Positions 26,007 through 34,413 of a stretch of 64,000 nt of DNA are shown here, in pieces. Origin of the DNA: Lichenicoccus sp963693035. GTDB lineage: Bacteria > Pseudomonadota > Alphaproteobacteria > Acetobacterales > Acetobacteraceae. The notes below the pieces were generated by a model that was not told where the DNA came from, ran no database searches, and saw only the letters and a list, made by a program, of their open reading frames with translations. Every line of letters starts with the position of its first letter. Position 1 is the first letter of the stretch. The DNA lies in the NCBI GenBank assembly GCA_963693035.2, contig CAXMMQ010000009.1:248001-312000 (forward strand), given 5' to 3'. The position numbers and the translations under genes are program-made.

Positions 26007-27440
26007 ATGGATGACTACGATCCCGGGCTTTCCCTACCGCCGGCAGCCTCCGACGCTGGCTGCCATGGCGGTCGCGAGACCCTGGTGGCGGCGGCGCGCG
26101 CGGCCGGCAGCGGCGCATCCATGGATCGGCTGCTCACGGACTATCCGCGCGGGCCGCACGACCAGCCGCAATCGATGTGCCCGGCGTTCGGGTCGTTGCG
26201 CGTCGGCCTGCGCATGCGCCGGGTCGCCACCATTCTGAGCGGCTCGGCTTGCTGCGTGTATGGCCTCAGCTTCACCTCGCGCTTCTACGGCGCGCGACGC
26301 AGCGTCGGCTACGTGCCGTTCAATTCCGAGAGCCTGGTGCGCGGCCAACTGTTCGAGGACATCCGCGACGCCGTCATCGAGACCGCCGATCCGGCGAACT
26401 ACGACGCGGTGGTGGTGATCAATCTATGCGTGCCGACCGCCTCCGGCGTGCCGCTCGATCTGCTGCCGAAGCAGATAAACGGCGTGCGCGTGATCGGCAT
26501 CGACGTGCCCGGCTTCGGCGTGCCGACGCATGCCGAAGCCAAGGACGTGCTGGCCGGCGCGATGCTGCGTGCGGCGCGCGCCGAAATCGAGGCGGGACCG
26601 GTGCAGCGCCCACGCGGCCAGCAAAACGATCAGCCGACGGTGGCAATGGTCGGCGAGATGTTCCCCGCCGACCCGATGGTGGCGGGCGGGCTGCTGGCGC
26701 CGCTCGGCCTCGGGATCGCGCCTCCCACGCCGGCCCGCGAGTGGCGCGACCTGTATGGCGCGCTGGATTGCGCGGTGGTGGCCGCGGTGCATCCGTTCTA
26801 CACCGCCGCGTTTCGGGAATTTACCGCCGCCGGCCGGCCGATCGTTGCCTCCGGGCCGGTCGGCGCCACCGCCACCGAGGCGTGGCTCGCCTCCGTCGCC
26901 GCTGCCGCCGGCGTGCCGCAGCTGCGTCTCGACGCGGCACTCGATGCGTCGCTGCCGGCGCTGCGCGCGGCGCTCGCGGCGAACCCGATCAAGGCCCGCA
27001 TCACGCTGTCCGGCTACGAGGGTTCGGAACTGCTGGTGGCGCGCCTGCTGGTCGAGGCCGGCGCCGAACTGCCGTACGTCGGCACCGCCTGCCCGGCCAC
27101 CGATTGGACCGAGGCGGACCGCAACTGGCTTGAGGCGCGCGGCGTGCACGTGCAGTTCCGCGCCTCGCTCGAGCAGGACCTGCAGGCGATGCGGGTGGTG
27201 CGTCCTGATCTCGCCATCGGCACCACGCCGGTGGTTCAGAAGGCAAAGGAGCAGGGCATTCCTGCGATCTACTACACCAACATGGTGTCCGGGCGTCCGC
27301 TGCTCGGCCTGCCCGGCGTCGGCGCGATGGCGCAGATCGTGCGCGCGCAGACCAACGGCCGCGAGCGCTTTGCGCGCATGGTGTCGTTCTTCGGCACACC
27401 CCCGACAGCTGCGATACCTGTCGCCAAGACGGGGTCCTGA
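26007..27440 (+). CDS. bchY: BchY, chlorophyllide a reductase subunit Y
   Basis: 477-residue nitrogenase-like subunit that forms the catalytic YZ complex with BchZ. The cluster-ligand region SGSACCVYGLSFTSRFYGARRSVGY is near residue 80, with further conserved cysteines in INLCVPTASG and GTACPATDW. ATG 26007 lies 2 bp after the bchX stop, and bchZ starts 2 bp after the bchY stop. Confidence 0.96.
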   Translation: MDDYDPGLSLPPAASDAGCHGGRETLVAAARAAGSGASMDRLLTDYPRGPHDQPQSMCPAFGSLRVGLRMRRVATILSGSACCVYGLSFTSRFYGARRSVGYVPFNSESLVRGQLFEDIRDAVIETADPANYDAVVVINLCVPTASGVPLDLLPKQINGVRVIGIDVPGFGVPTHAEAKDVLAGAMLRAARAEIEAGPVQRPRGQQNDQPTVAMVGEMFPADPMVAGGLLAPLGLGIAPPTPAREWRDLYGALDCAVVAAVHPFYTAAFREFTAAGRPIVASGPVGATATEAWLASVAAAAGVPQLRLDAALDASLPALRAALAANPIKARITLSGYEGSELLVARLLVEAGAELPYVGTACPATDWTEADRNWLEARGVHVQFRASLEQDLQAMRVVRPDLAIGTTPVVQKAKEQGIPAIYYTNMVSGRPLLGLPGVGAMAQIVRAQTNGRERFARMVSFFGTPPTAAIPVAKTGS

Positions 27441-27442
27441 CG

Positions 27443-28927
27443 ATGCTGGTGATCGACCATGATCGTGCCGGCGGCTACTGGGGCGCAGTGTATGTGTTCT
27501 CGGCCGTCCGCGGGCTGCGCGTCATCATCGACGGCCCGGTCGGCTGCGAGAACCTGCCGGTGACGGCGGTGCTGCACTATACCGACGCGCTGCCGCCGCA
27601 TGAATTGCCCGTCAGCGTCACTGGTTTGTCCGAAGACGCGCTGTCGATGCACGGTACCGAGGCGGCGCTCAGCCGCGCCAACAGCGTCGGCGACCAGAAG
27701 ATACCCGGCGTGGTGGTGACCGGCAGCATCGCCGAGATGATCGGCGGCGGCGTGACGCCGGAAGGCTCCAACCTGCTGCGCTTCATCCCGCGCACCATCG
27801 ACGACGACCAGTGGCAATGCGCCGACCGCGCGCTGTTCTGGCTGTGGACGCAGTTCGGCCAGAAGAAGGCGTCCGGACCCCGCCCGGTGATAAAGAAGGG
27901 CGGCAAGGATGTGGCGCCGGCCGCGGCTCCGGCGCGTCCGAAGGTCAATATCATCGGCGCCATACACGGCACCTTCAACATGCCGTCCGACGTGCACGAG
28001 ATCCGCCGGTTGGTTGAAGGCATCGGCTGCGACGTCAACCTGGTCTACCCGATCGAGGCGCACATCAACGACACACCGCGCCTTGCCGATACAGTGGTTA
28101 ACGTCTGCCTCTATCGCGAGTTCGGCCGCAAGCTCTGCGAGGAACTTGGCAAGCCCTACCTGCAGGCGCCGATCGGGGTGTTTGCCACCACCGCGTTCCT
28201 GCGCAGCCTCGGTGAGCTGGCCGGTGTCGATGCGGAACCATTCATCGAGCGCGAGAAAGACACCACTATCAAGGCAATCTGGGATCTCTGGCGCTCGGTG
28301 ACGCAGGATTTCTTCGCCACTGGCAGCTTCGCCATCGTGGCGACCGAGACCTACGAGCGTGGCGTACGGCATTTCCTCGAGGAGGAACTCGGCATCCCGT
28401 GCAGCTTCTCGGTGGCGCGGCGTCCCGGGGTCAAGCCCGACAACCAGGCAGTGCGTGCTTCCCTCAAGACCTCGCCGCCGCTGGTGCTGTTCGGCTCGAG
28501 CAACGAGCGCATCTACGCCGTCGAGCAGAAGGCGCGCTGCATCTTCGTGCCGGCCTCGTTCCCCGGCGCGATCATCCGGCGCAGCACCGGCACCCCGTTC
28601 ATGGGGTATGCGGGAGCGACCTACCTGGTGCAGGAATACTGCAACGCGCTGTTCGATGCGTTGTTCAACATGCTGCCGCTCGCCGGCGACCTCGATGCAA
28701 TCGAGGCAACGCACGCGCGCGGCGAGGCCGAACTGCTGTGGGACGCGCCGGCGGCGCACCTGCTCGACCGGCATCTCGAGCGCGAGCCGTTCCTGGTTCG
28801 TATCTCGGCGGCAAAGAAGCTGCGTGAGCGCATCGAGCGCGATGCACACGAGGCGCAGGAGACACGGGTGACGCTGGAACGTGCACGACGCACGCTCGGC
28901 GTCAGCGAGACGGTCGCCGTGTCATGA
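27443..28927 (+). CDS. bchZ: BchZ, chlorophyllide a reductase subunit Z
   Basis: 494-residue partner of BchY. Signatures are DHDRAGGYWGAVYVFSAVRGL at the N-terminus, the cluster cysteine in IDGPVGCENLPVTAVLHYTDALPPHELPVS-type sequence, and the DUF3479-like C-terminal part ending at residue 494. It ends 33 bp before pufB, so bchCXYZ and pufBALMC form the usual superoperon and can be co-transcribed. Confidence 0.96.
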   Translation: MLVIDHDRAGGYWGAVYVFSAVRGLRVIIDGPVGCENLPVTAVLHYTDALPPHELPVSVTGLSEDALSMHGTEAALSRANSVGDQKIPGVVVTGSIAEMIGGGVTPEGSNLLRFIPRTIDDDQWQCADRALFWLWTQFGQKKASGPRPVIKKGGKDVAPAAAPARPKVNIIGAIHGTFNMPSDVHEIRRLVEGIGCDVNLVYPIEAHINDTPRLADTVVNVCLYREFGRKLCEELGKPYLQAPIGVFATTAFLRSLGELAGVDAEPFIEREKDTTIKAIWDLWRSVTQDFFATGSFAIVATETYERGVRHFLEEELGIPCSFSVARRPGVKPDNQAVRASLKTSPPLVLFGSSNERIYAVEQKARCIFVPASFPGAIIRRSTGTPFMGYAGATYLVQEYCNALFDALFNMLPLAGDLDAIEATHARGEAELLWDAPAAHLLDRHLEREPFLVRISAAKKLRERIERDAHEAQETRVTLERARRTLGVSETVAVS

Positions 28928-28960
28928 CGCAACAGGATCCACTCATGGAGGAATACTCGG

Positions 28961-29227
28961 ATGGCACTTGAACCGGACCGCCGGACAACCTTGTCCGGCC
29001 TGACGGAGCCGGAGGCGAAGGAGTTCAACCGGCTCTTCGTGCTCAGCTTCATCGTCTTCGTGGCGATCGCGGTGGTCGCGCACATCCTGGCCTGGCTGTG
29101 GCGCCCCTGGGGCGGCAGCTACAACACGTCGATGCTCGACAACGTGCACGTGGCCAGCCTGACTGCGGTGCAGATGCACCCTGGGATCATGCATGCCGCG
29201 GCACCTCTGCTCGCCATGCTCGGATAG
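28961..29227 (+). CDS. pufB: PufB, light-harvesting 1 beta polypeptide with C-terminal extension
   Basis: 88-residue LH1 beta subunit. The standard part is residues 1-50: LSGLTEPEAKEFNRLF, one membrane helix (about 25-47), the bacteriochlorophyll-ligating His41 in VVAHILAW and the closing LWRPW. Typical beta polypeptides stop at or just after RPW. Here 38 further residues follow (51-88), ending in a hydrophobic stretch (HAAAPLLAMLG). A strong ribosome binding site TGGAGGAA (28946-28953 area) precedes ATG 28961. There is no pufQ upstream. Confidence 0.93.
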   Translation: MALEPDRRTTLSGLTEPEAKEFNRLFVLSFIVFVAIAVVAHILAWLWRPWGGSYNTSMLDNVHVASLTAVQMHPGIMHAAAPLLAMLG

Positions 29228-29240
29228 GGAGGACTGACCC

Positions 29241-29441
29241 ATGTGGCGTATCTGGATCCTTTTCGACCCGCGTCGGGCGCTGCTCCTGCTCTTCGGGTTC
29301 CTGCTGACCCTGGCGCTCATCATCCACTTCATCCTGCTCAGCACGGATCGGTTCAACTGGCTGGATGGCGCGAACCACGACCGCTTCGGCGGCTCGCAGG
29401 TCCAGCAGATGACCCCGCTACCGATACCTGCAAAACCCTGA
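29241..29441 (+). CDS. pufA: PufA, light-harvesting 1 alpha polypeptide
   Basis: 66-residue LH1 alpha subunit: N-terminal MWRIWILFDPRRALL, one membrane helix, the bacteriochlorophyll ligand His29 in ALIIHFILLSTDRFNWL, and a proline-rich tail. AGGGAGGA (29226-29233) is the ribosome binding site. pufA starts 13 bp after pufB and pairs with it to form the ring around the reaction centre. Confidence 0.96.
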   Translation: MWRIWILFDPRRALLLLFGFLLTLALIIHFILLSTDRFNWLDGANHDRFGGSQVQQMTPLPIPAKP

Positions 29442-29485
29442 TGTAATTAGAAGACAGAGGACCGCCCCGGCAGGAGACCGCGAAC

Positions 29486-30310
29486 ATGGCGATGATGAAT
29501 TTCGAGTACAAGTATCGCGTTCGCGGTGGAACGCTCGTGGGCGGCGATCTCTTCGACTTCTGGATGGGCCCGTTCTATGTCGGGTTCTTCGGCGTCACCA
29601 CTGCTTTCTTCTCGCTGGTGGGGACGCTGCTGATCATCTGGGGAGCGGCCATCGGCCCGACCTGGAATGTCTGGCGCATCAACATCGCACCGCCGGATCT
29701 CAGCTACGGGCTTGGCTTCGCGCCCTTGCGAGAGGGCGGCCTGTGGCAATGGATCACCTTCTGCGCGCTGGGTGCGTTCTGCTCCTGGGCGCTGCGCATG
29801 GTCGAGATCGCCCGCAAGCTCGGGATGGGGCTGCATGTCCCGATCGCCTTTAGCGGTGCGATCCTGGCCTATTTCACCCTCGAGGTGATCCGCCCGGTGC
29901 TGATGGGCGGCTGGGGCCACGGCTTTCCGTACGGTATCCTCAGTCATCTCGACTGGGTCTCCAATGTCGGCTACCAGCACCTGCAGTTCCACTACAACCC
30001 GGCGCACATGATCGCGGTGACGTTCTTCTTCACCACGACCTTCATCCTGGCGATGCATGGCGGCGCGGTGCTGTCGTCGCTCAACCCACCCGGCGACGAG
30101 CCGGTGAAGACCTCGGCGCACGAGGACAGCTTCTTTCGCGACCTGATCGTCTACTCCATCGGGCCGCTCGGCATCCACCGCCTCGGCTGGTTCTGCGCGA
30201 TCAATGCCGGGGTGTGGAGCGCGATCTGCATCGTCATCAGCGGCCCGCTCTGGACCCGTGGCTGGCCGGAATGGTGGAACTGGTGGCTCAACCTGCCGTT
30301 CTGGAGATAA
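29486..30310 (+). CDS. pufL: PufL, reaction centre L subunit
   Basis: 274-residue L subunit with five membrane helices. The ligands of the accessory and special-pair bacteriochlorophylls lie in SHLDWVSN (L153-type His) and NPAHMIA (L173-type His). The residue equivalent to L168 is His (QFHYN), the usual state, not Glu. Non-haem iron ligands are in ILAMHGG and LGIHRLG. CAGGAG precedes ATG 29486. The first residues MAMMNFEYKYRVRGGTLVGGDLFDFW are typical. Confidence 0.97.
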   Translation: MAMMNFEYKYRVRGGTLVGGDLFDFWMGPFYVGFFGVTTAFFSLVGTLLIIWGAAIGPTWNVWRINIAPPDLSYGLGFAPLREGGLWQWITFCALGAFCSWALRMVEIARKLGMGLHVPIAFSGAILAYFTLEVIRPVLMGGWGHGFPYGILSHLDWVSNVGYQHLQFHYNPAHMIAVTFFFTTTFILAMHGGAVLSSLNPPGDEPVKTSAHEDSFFRDLIVYSIGPLGIHRLGWFCAINAGVWSAICIVISGPLWTRGWPEWWNWWLNLPFWR

Positions 30311-30314
30311 GGCT

Positions 30315-31316
30315 ATGTTCGATTATCGCGCAGCCTTCGGCCTCGAATACCAGAACCTGTTCAACCGCACCCATGTCGCTGGTCCATTCGACGACGGGCC
30401 TGCCCTGATCTTGGGCAACGAGAACCGGCGCGGCCGTCCCTGGACTTCCATCCTGCTCGGCTTCATCGGATCCGCCCAGGTCGGGCCCTTCTATCTCGGT
30501 GCGGTCGGGCTCGCCTCCATCGTCTTCGGCTTCATCGCCTTCGAGATCATCGGGCTCAACATGCTGGCCTCGGTGAACTGGGACCCGGTGCAGTTCATCC
30601 GGCAACTTCCTTGGCTGGCGCTGGAACCGCCGGCACCGGCGTACGGGCTGCACATCCCGCCGCTGGCGCAGGGCGGCTGGTGGCTGATGGCGGGCTTCTT
30701 CCTGACGCTCTCGATCCTGCTGTGGTGGGTACGCGTGTACCAGCGGGCGCGAGCGCTCGGCATGGGCACCCACGTCGCCTGGGCGTTCGCGTCGGCGATC
30801 TGGCTCTACCTGGTCGACGGCTTCATCCGTCCGCTGCTGATGGGCTCGTGGGGCGAGGGCGTGCCGTTCGGCATCTTCCCGCACCTGGACTGGACCGCCG
30901 CCCTCTCGGTTCGATATGGCAACCTATATTACGATCCGTTCCACATGCTCTCGATCGTGTTCCTCTACGGTTCGACGCTGCTGTTCGCGATGCATGGCGG
31001 CACCATCCTGGCCGTCGGGCGCTACTGGGGTGAGCGCGAGATCGAGCTAACCACCGATCGCGGCACCGCCGCCGAGCGGGCTGGCCTGTTCTGGCGCTGG
31101 ATCATGGGCTTCAACGCCTCGTACGAGTCGATCCATCGCTGGGCCTGGTGGTTCGCGGTGCTGTGCACGCTGACCGGCGGCATCGGCATCCTGCTCACCG
31201 GCACCGTGGTGGATAACTGGTACCTCTGGGGCGTGAAGCATGGCATCGCGCCGATGTATCCGCGTGTCTACCCGATGATCCCAGATCCCGGCCACCTGCG
31301 TGGAGTGCTTCAGTGA
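30315..31316 (+). CDS. pufM: PufM, reaction centre M subunit
   Basis: 333-residue M subunit, five membrane helices. Bacteriochlorophyll ligands are in FPHLDWTAAL and DPFHMLSI; iron ligands are in LFAMHGG and ESIHRWAWW. The C-terminal extension (about 25 residues, GVKHGIAPMYPRVYPMIPDPG) is the type seen when a bound PufC cytochrome is present. pufM starts 4 bp after pufL, and its stop overlaps the pufC GTG (GTGA). Confidence 0.97.
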   Translation: MFDYRAAFGLEYQNLFNRTHVAGPFDDGPALILGNENRRGRPWTSILLGFIGSAQVGPFYLGAVGLASIVFGFIAFEIIGLNMLASVNWDPVQFIRQLPWLALEPPAPAYGLHIPPLAQGGWWLMAGFFLTLSILLWWVRVYQRARALGMGTHVAWAFASAIWLYLVDGFIRPLLMGSWGEGVPFGIFPHLDWTAALSVRYGNLYYDPFHMLSIVFLYGSTLLFAMHGGTILAVGRYWGEREIELTTDRGTAAERAGLFWRWIMGFNASYESIHRWAWWFAVLCTLTGGIGILLTGTVVDNWYLWGVKHGIAPMYPRVYPMIPDPGHLRGVLQ

Positions 31317-32410
31317 TGCGCGCCCTGACCGCTCCGCTCGAGTTGGTGGCGCTGGCGCTTCGCCGCAGCATCGCCGGCATCGCGGCGCACCCCTGGCTGA
31401 CGCGCGCCTGGATCGCGGGTCTGATCGCCATCGCGCTGCTGTTCGCCTTCGGCTCCACCCTGGAGCGGTTCCCGGTCACGTCGGTGCAGCTCGGCTATCG
31501 CGGCACCGCGATGGAAGCGGAATACAATCCGCGCCTGCTTCAGCCGCAGTTCGAGGCAAACCGACTGCTCCCGACCTTGCCTGCGGTTCCCGATGCCGGG
31601 CGCTCGTCGGCCACGGCCTACCATAACATCAAGGTGCTGCAGACCGCCGACGCCAACCAGTTCCTGCGCCAGATGGGCGCGTTCGCGAACTGGATCAATC
31701 CGGCCGCGGGCTGCGCCTACTGCCACTCGCTGAACAACATGGCGAGCGACAGCCTTTACACCAAGACCGTGACGCGTCGCATGATCCAGATGACGCGCGA
31801 GATCAACACCAACTGGAAGAGCCATGTCGGCGGCATCGGCGTAACCTGCTACACCTGCCATCGCGGCAACTCGATCCCGAAGGAGGTCTGGTTCACCGAG
31901 CCGCCGCCGGGCGCCGGACATGGCCTCGCCGAGACCGGAACCGGACAGGGCGGTCCGGACAAGGCGTCCGGCCTGACCACGCTGGCCAGCGACCCGTTCA
32001 CGCCCTTCCTGCTCAATGCCATGCCGATCCGGGTCACCGGGACCAGTGATCTCAATATCGGCAACAACGCCTCGACCAAGCAGGCGGAGTGGACCTACGG
32101 GCTGATGATGCACTTCGCGACGTCGCTTGGCGTTGCCTGCACCTACTGCCACAACACCAACAACTTCGCGTCATGGGACCAGGGCACACCGAACCGTGTT
32201 CCCGCCTGGTATGGCATCAAGATGGTCCGCAACCTGAACCGGAACTACATGTTGCCGTTGACTGACGTGTTCCCGGCCGGGCGCAAGGGTCCCACCGGGG
32301 ATGTCGCCAAGATCAACTGCGCCACCTGCCACCAGGGCGCCTACAAGCCGTTCTACGGCGCCAGCGACCTGGCTGCCTATCCACTCCTGTCCCAGAGGAA
32401 CGCGCCGTGA
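31313..32410 (+). CDS. pufC: PufC, tetraheme cytochrome c subunit of the reaction centre
   Basis: 365-residue periplasmic cytochrome that re-reduces the photo-oxidised special pair. Four CxxCH haem sites start at residues 134 (CAYCH), 179 (CYTCH), 276 (CTYCH) and 336 (CATCH). VQLGYRGTAMEAEYNPR is the conserved N-terminal segment. The N-terminus has an uncleaved-looking membrane anchor (about 28-48) and no lipobox cysteine. The start is GTG 31313 overlapping the pufM stop, or ATG 31316. The stop overlaps the next gene by 4 bp. Confidence 0.96.
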   Translation: MMRALTAPLELVALALRRSIAGIAAHPWLTRAWIAGLIAIALLFAFGSTLERFPVTSVQLGYRGTAMEAEYNPRLLQPQFEANRLLPTLPAVPDAGRSSATAYHNIKVLQTADANQFLRQMGAFANWINPAAGCAYCHSLNNMASDSLYTKTVTRRMIQMTREINTNWKSHVGGIGVTCYTCHRGNSIPKEVWFTEPPPGAGHGLAETGTGQGGPDKASGLTTLASDPFTPFLLNAMPIRVTGTSDLNIGNNASTKQAEWTYGLMMHFATSLGVACTYCHNTNNFASWDQGTPNRVPAWYGIKMVRNLNRNYMLPLTDVFPAGRKGPTGDVAKINCATCHQGAYKPFYGASDLAAYPLLSQRNAP

Positions 32411-33966
32411 CTTGCAGCGATCGGGTGAGAGGCTTCTTCGGGCTGGCCGCGATCGCGCTGCTGGCCGCACTCCCAGTGCGGAGTGTGGCCCAGGACAAGC
32501 CCTCTGCCGACCTGATCGCCAAGGGCAAGTACCTCACCGACATGGGTGATTGCGTCGCCTGCCACGCGGCGCCCGGCTACCCGAAATTCGCCGGCGGCCA
32601 GTATATGCAGATGCCGTTCGGCGATATCTCGACGCCGAACATCACGCCCGACAAGGAAACCGGCATCGGCTATTACACCGATGACGACTTCATCCGTTTG
32701 ATGCAGCGCGGCATACGCCCGAACGGCCAGCGCATCTATCCGGCGATGCCGTATCCCTGGTACGCGACGGTGCCGAAGTCCGATCTGCTGGCTATCAAGG
32801 CCTACCTGTTCTCGCTCAAGCCGGTGCATGCGCCGCGCCTCGAGAACAAGATCTGGTTTCCGTTCACCTTCCGCGCCGGCATCGCGCTATGGGATGCCGT
32901 CTTCGTGCCGAGCGAGGAGTTCAAGCCGGATCCGTCCAAATCGGCGGAGATCAACCGCGGCGCCTACATCGTCGGCGGTCTCGAACATTGCGGCACCTGC
33001 CACAACCACCGGAACCTGCTCGGCAACAGCCCCCTCGCCGGTCTGGTTGAAGGCGGTGCGATCACCCGCTGGTATGCCCCGAACCTGCGGCCGGACAACC
33101 TCACCGGCATCGGTCGCTTCAGCGTCGACGACCTGGTGTCCTATTTCAAATACGGACACTCGAAGTCGATGGGCACCGTCGCCGGTCCGATGTCGGAAAC
33201 GGTCGACGAGAGCACGGCCTACCTCACCGACAGCGACCTGCATGCAATCTCGGTCTATCTGAAATCCTTGCCTGTCGTGCAAGCCTACACTCCCGTAGAT
33301 AGTCGCTATCGCCAGGACGCGATGGCTGCGGGCAGGCAGGTCTACCTAAGCCATTGCGCCTCCTGTCACCAGGATAACGGCCGGGGAGTCAGCGAGCGCA
33401 TCCCGGCCCTCGACGGCAACGGCATGGTGCTCGCCGCCGGTCCGCAGGACGTGATCCGCATCGTGCTCGGCGGTCTCGAGGCACGCGGGCCGTACGGGCT
33501 GATGCCCGGCGTCGGCGCCGCGATGACCGACAAGGAGATCGCCGCCGCCACCAACTATGTCCGGCAGGCCTGGTCGAACCGAACGCCTGCGAATGCCGAC
33601 GCGTTCCTGGTCTCGATGCTCCGCAAGGACACCCACACCATCCTCAACGGCAGCCGGCCGAACGGCTGCCCGCCGATGGGTGAGGACGACCTGGCGAAGG
33701 TGCTCGACGACCGCTCGAACGGGATCGGCACGCTGCTGGAACAGACCACCGAGGCCAACCTGCTGCAGAGCTCGAACGCGATCATCAGCAAGTTCAAGTC
33801 CGTGGCACCGCAGATCAAGCGCGACCAGCTCGTCAACGGGCTGACCGTCGCCTACTGCCCGATCGTCGAGAAGATGCCGGGCCTGAAGCCGGACCAGCGC
33901 GTCTGGCAGCTCACTCACTTCGCCGATCGCGTCTACGTCCAGTTGACCACCAACGGCGCCTACTGA
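32407..33966 (+). CDS. triheme cytochrome c of the AdhB/gluconate-dehydrogenase type, coupled to pufC
   Basis: 519-residue exported cytochrome: signal peptide (about 1-28, ending RSVA) and three CxxCH sites, CVACH (49), CGTCH (195) and CASCH (317). Spacing and motifs such as GKYLTDMGDCVACHAAP, MPFGDISTPNITPDKETGIG and RNLLGN match the cytochrome subunit of membrane alcohol or gluconate dehydrogenases of acetic acid bacteria, which hand electrons to quinone. No dehydrogenase partner lies nearby. About 120 residues after the third haem domain (400-519, with NGCPPMGEDD and a Cys pair) have no counterpart I recognise. GTG 32407 overlaps the pufC stop as GTGA, so it is probably the last gene of the puf operon. 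A role as electron carrier to PufC is inferred. Confidence 0.85.
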   Translation: MTCSDRVRGFFGLAAIALLAALPVRSVAQDKPSADLIAKGKYLTDMGDCVACHAAPGYPKFAGGQYMQMPFGDISTPNITPDKETGIGYYTDDDFIRLMQRGIRPNGQRIYPAMPYPWYATVPKSDLLAIKAYLFSLKPVHAPRLENKIWFPFTFRAGIALWDAVFVPSEEFKPDPSKSAEINRGAYIVGGLEHCGTCHNHRNLLGNSPLAGLVEGGAITRWYAPNLRPDNLTGIGRFSVDDLVSYFKYGHSKSMGTVAGPMSETVDESTAYLTDSDLHAISVYLKSLPVVQAYTPVDSRYRQDAMAAGRQVYLSHCASCHQDNGRGVSERIPALDGNGMVLAAGPQDVIRIVLGGLEARGPYGLMPGVGAAMTDKEIAAATNYVRQAWSNRTPANADAFLVSMLRKDTHTILNGSRPNGCPPMGEDDLAKVLDDRSNGIGTLLEQTTEANLLQSSNAIISKFKSVAPQIKRDQLVNGLTVAYCPIVEKMPGLKPDQRVWQLTHFADRVYVQLTTNGAY

Positions 33967-33984
33967 CGGCCACCTGAGAATGCC

Positions 33985-34110
33985 GTACGCCGGCAATCCG
34001 ACGCGCCCTTTCCTGCGCTCCGGTGCCCACGGCCCCCACTTTCGAGCAGGGGAGGCCGCTCCGCTCCGGTGCCCGCAAGGTCACGACGGGCGTGCCGCTG
34101 CGCAGCGCTG
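33985..34110 (+). repeat. intergenic repeat family, copy 1
   Basis: Contains CCGGCAATCCGACGCGCC, then CTTTCCTGCGCTCCGGTGCCC and a downstream ...CGCTCCGGTGCCCGCAAGG... segment. The same blocks occur at 43747-43870 (same strand) and 57719-57805 (opposite strand). It fills most of the 206-bp gap between the triheme cytochrome and the next small gene. Not protein-coding as far as I can see; an open frame through it is the upstream extension of the 67-residue protein. Confidence 0.6.
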
Positions 34111-34172
34111 CTGCTCGGTATAGGGCTTTCTCAGGCAGCCTCTCGAAGAGCGAAATCAGGAAGGAGGCGGCG

Positions 34173-34376
34173 ATGTATTTCTGGCTGTTTGTCGCGGTGA
34201 TCGTGGTCTGGTTGTGGCTGGCCGGCGGGAGTTTCCTGGGCTGGCGCAGGGGAACCATTGGGGGCTGGCTCTCAGGCGTGTCGATCCTGGTCTGGACCGG
34301 CGCGGCGGCCGCGGTGCTGCTGTTTGTCGGCCCATACTGGCAGGTCATCTACTGGGTGCTGCTGCAGCCGGGCTGA
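34173..34376 (+). CDS. small two-helix membrane protein
   Basis: 67-residue protein with two hydrophobic segments (about 2-22 and 34-60) separated by GWRRGTIGGW. A longer open frame exists, but ATG 34173 has an ideal ribosome binding site (AAGGAGG, 34161-34167) and the upstream part lies in a repeat. The function is unknown. It is followed 37 bp later by an alpha/beta hydrolase and may be its operon partner. Confidence 0.7.
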   Translation: MYFWLFVAVIVVWLWLAGGSFLGWRRGTIGGWLSGVSILVWTGAAAAVLLFVGPYWQVIYWVLLQPG

Positions 34377-34413
34377 CGACACCAACTTGGCAGGCGCGCG
34401 AAAGCGGCAATGG

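Noticed and set aside
29950..30010. Possible Glu replacement at the L168 position, as reported for zinc-bacteriochlorophyll Acidiphilium
   Set aside because: The sequence reads QFHYNPAH, so the residue is His as in ordinary magnesium-bacteriochlorophyll reaction centres.
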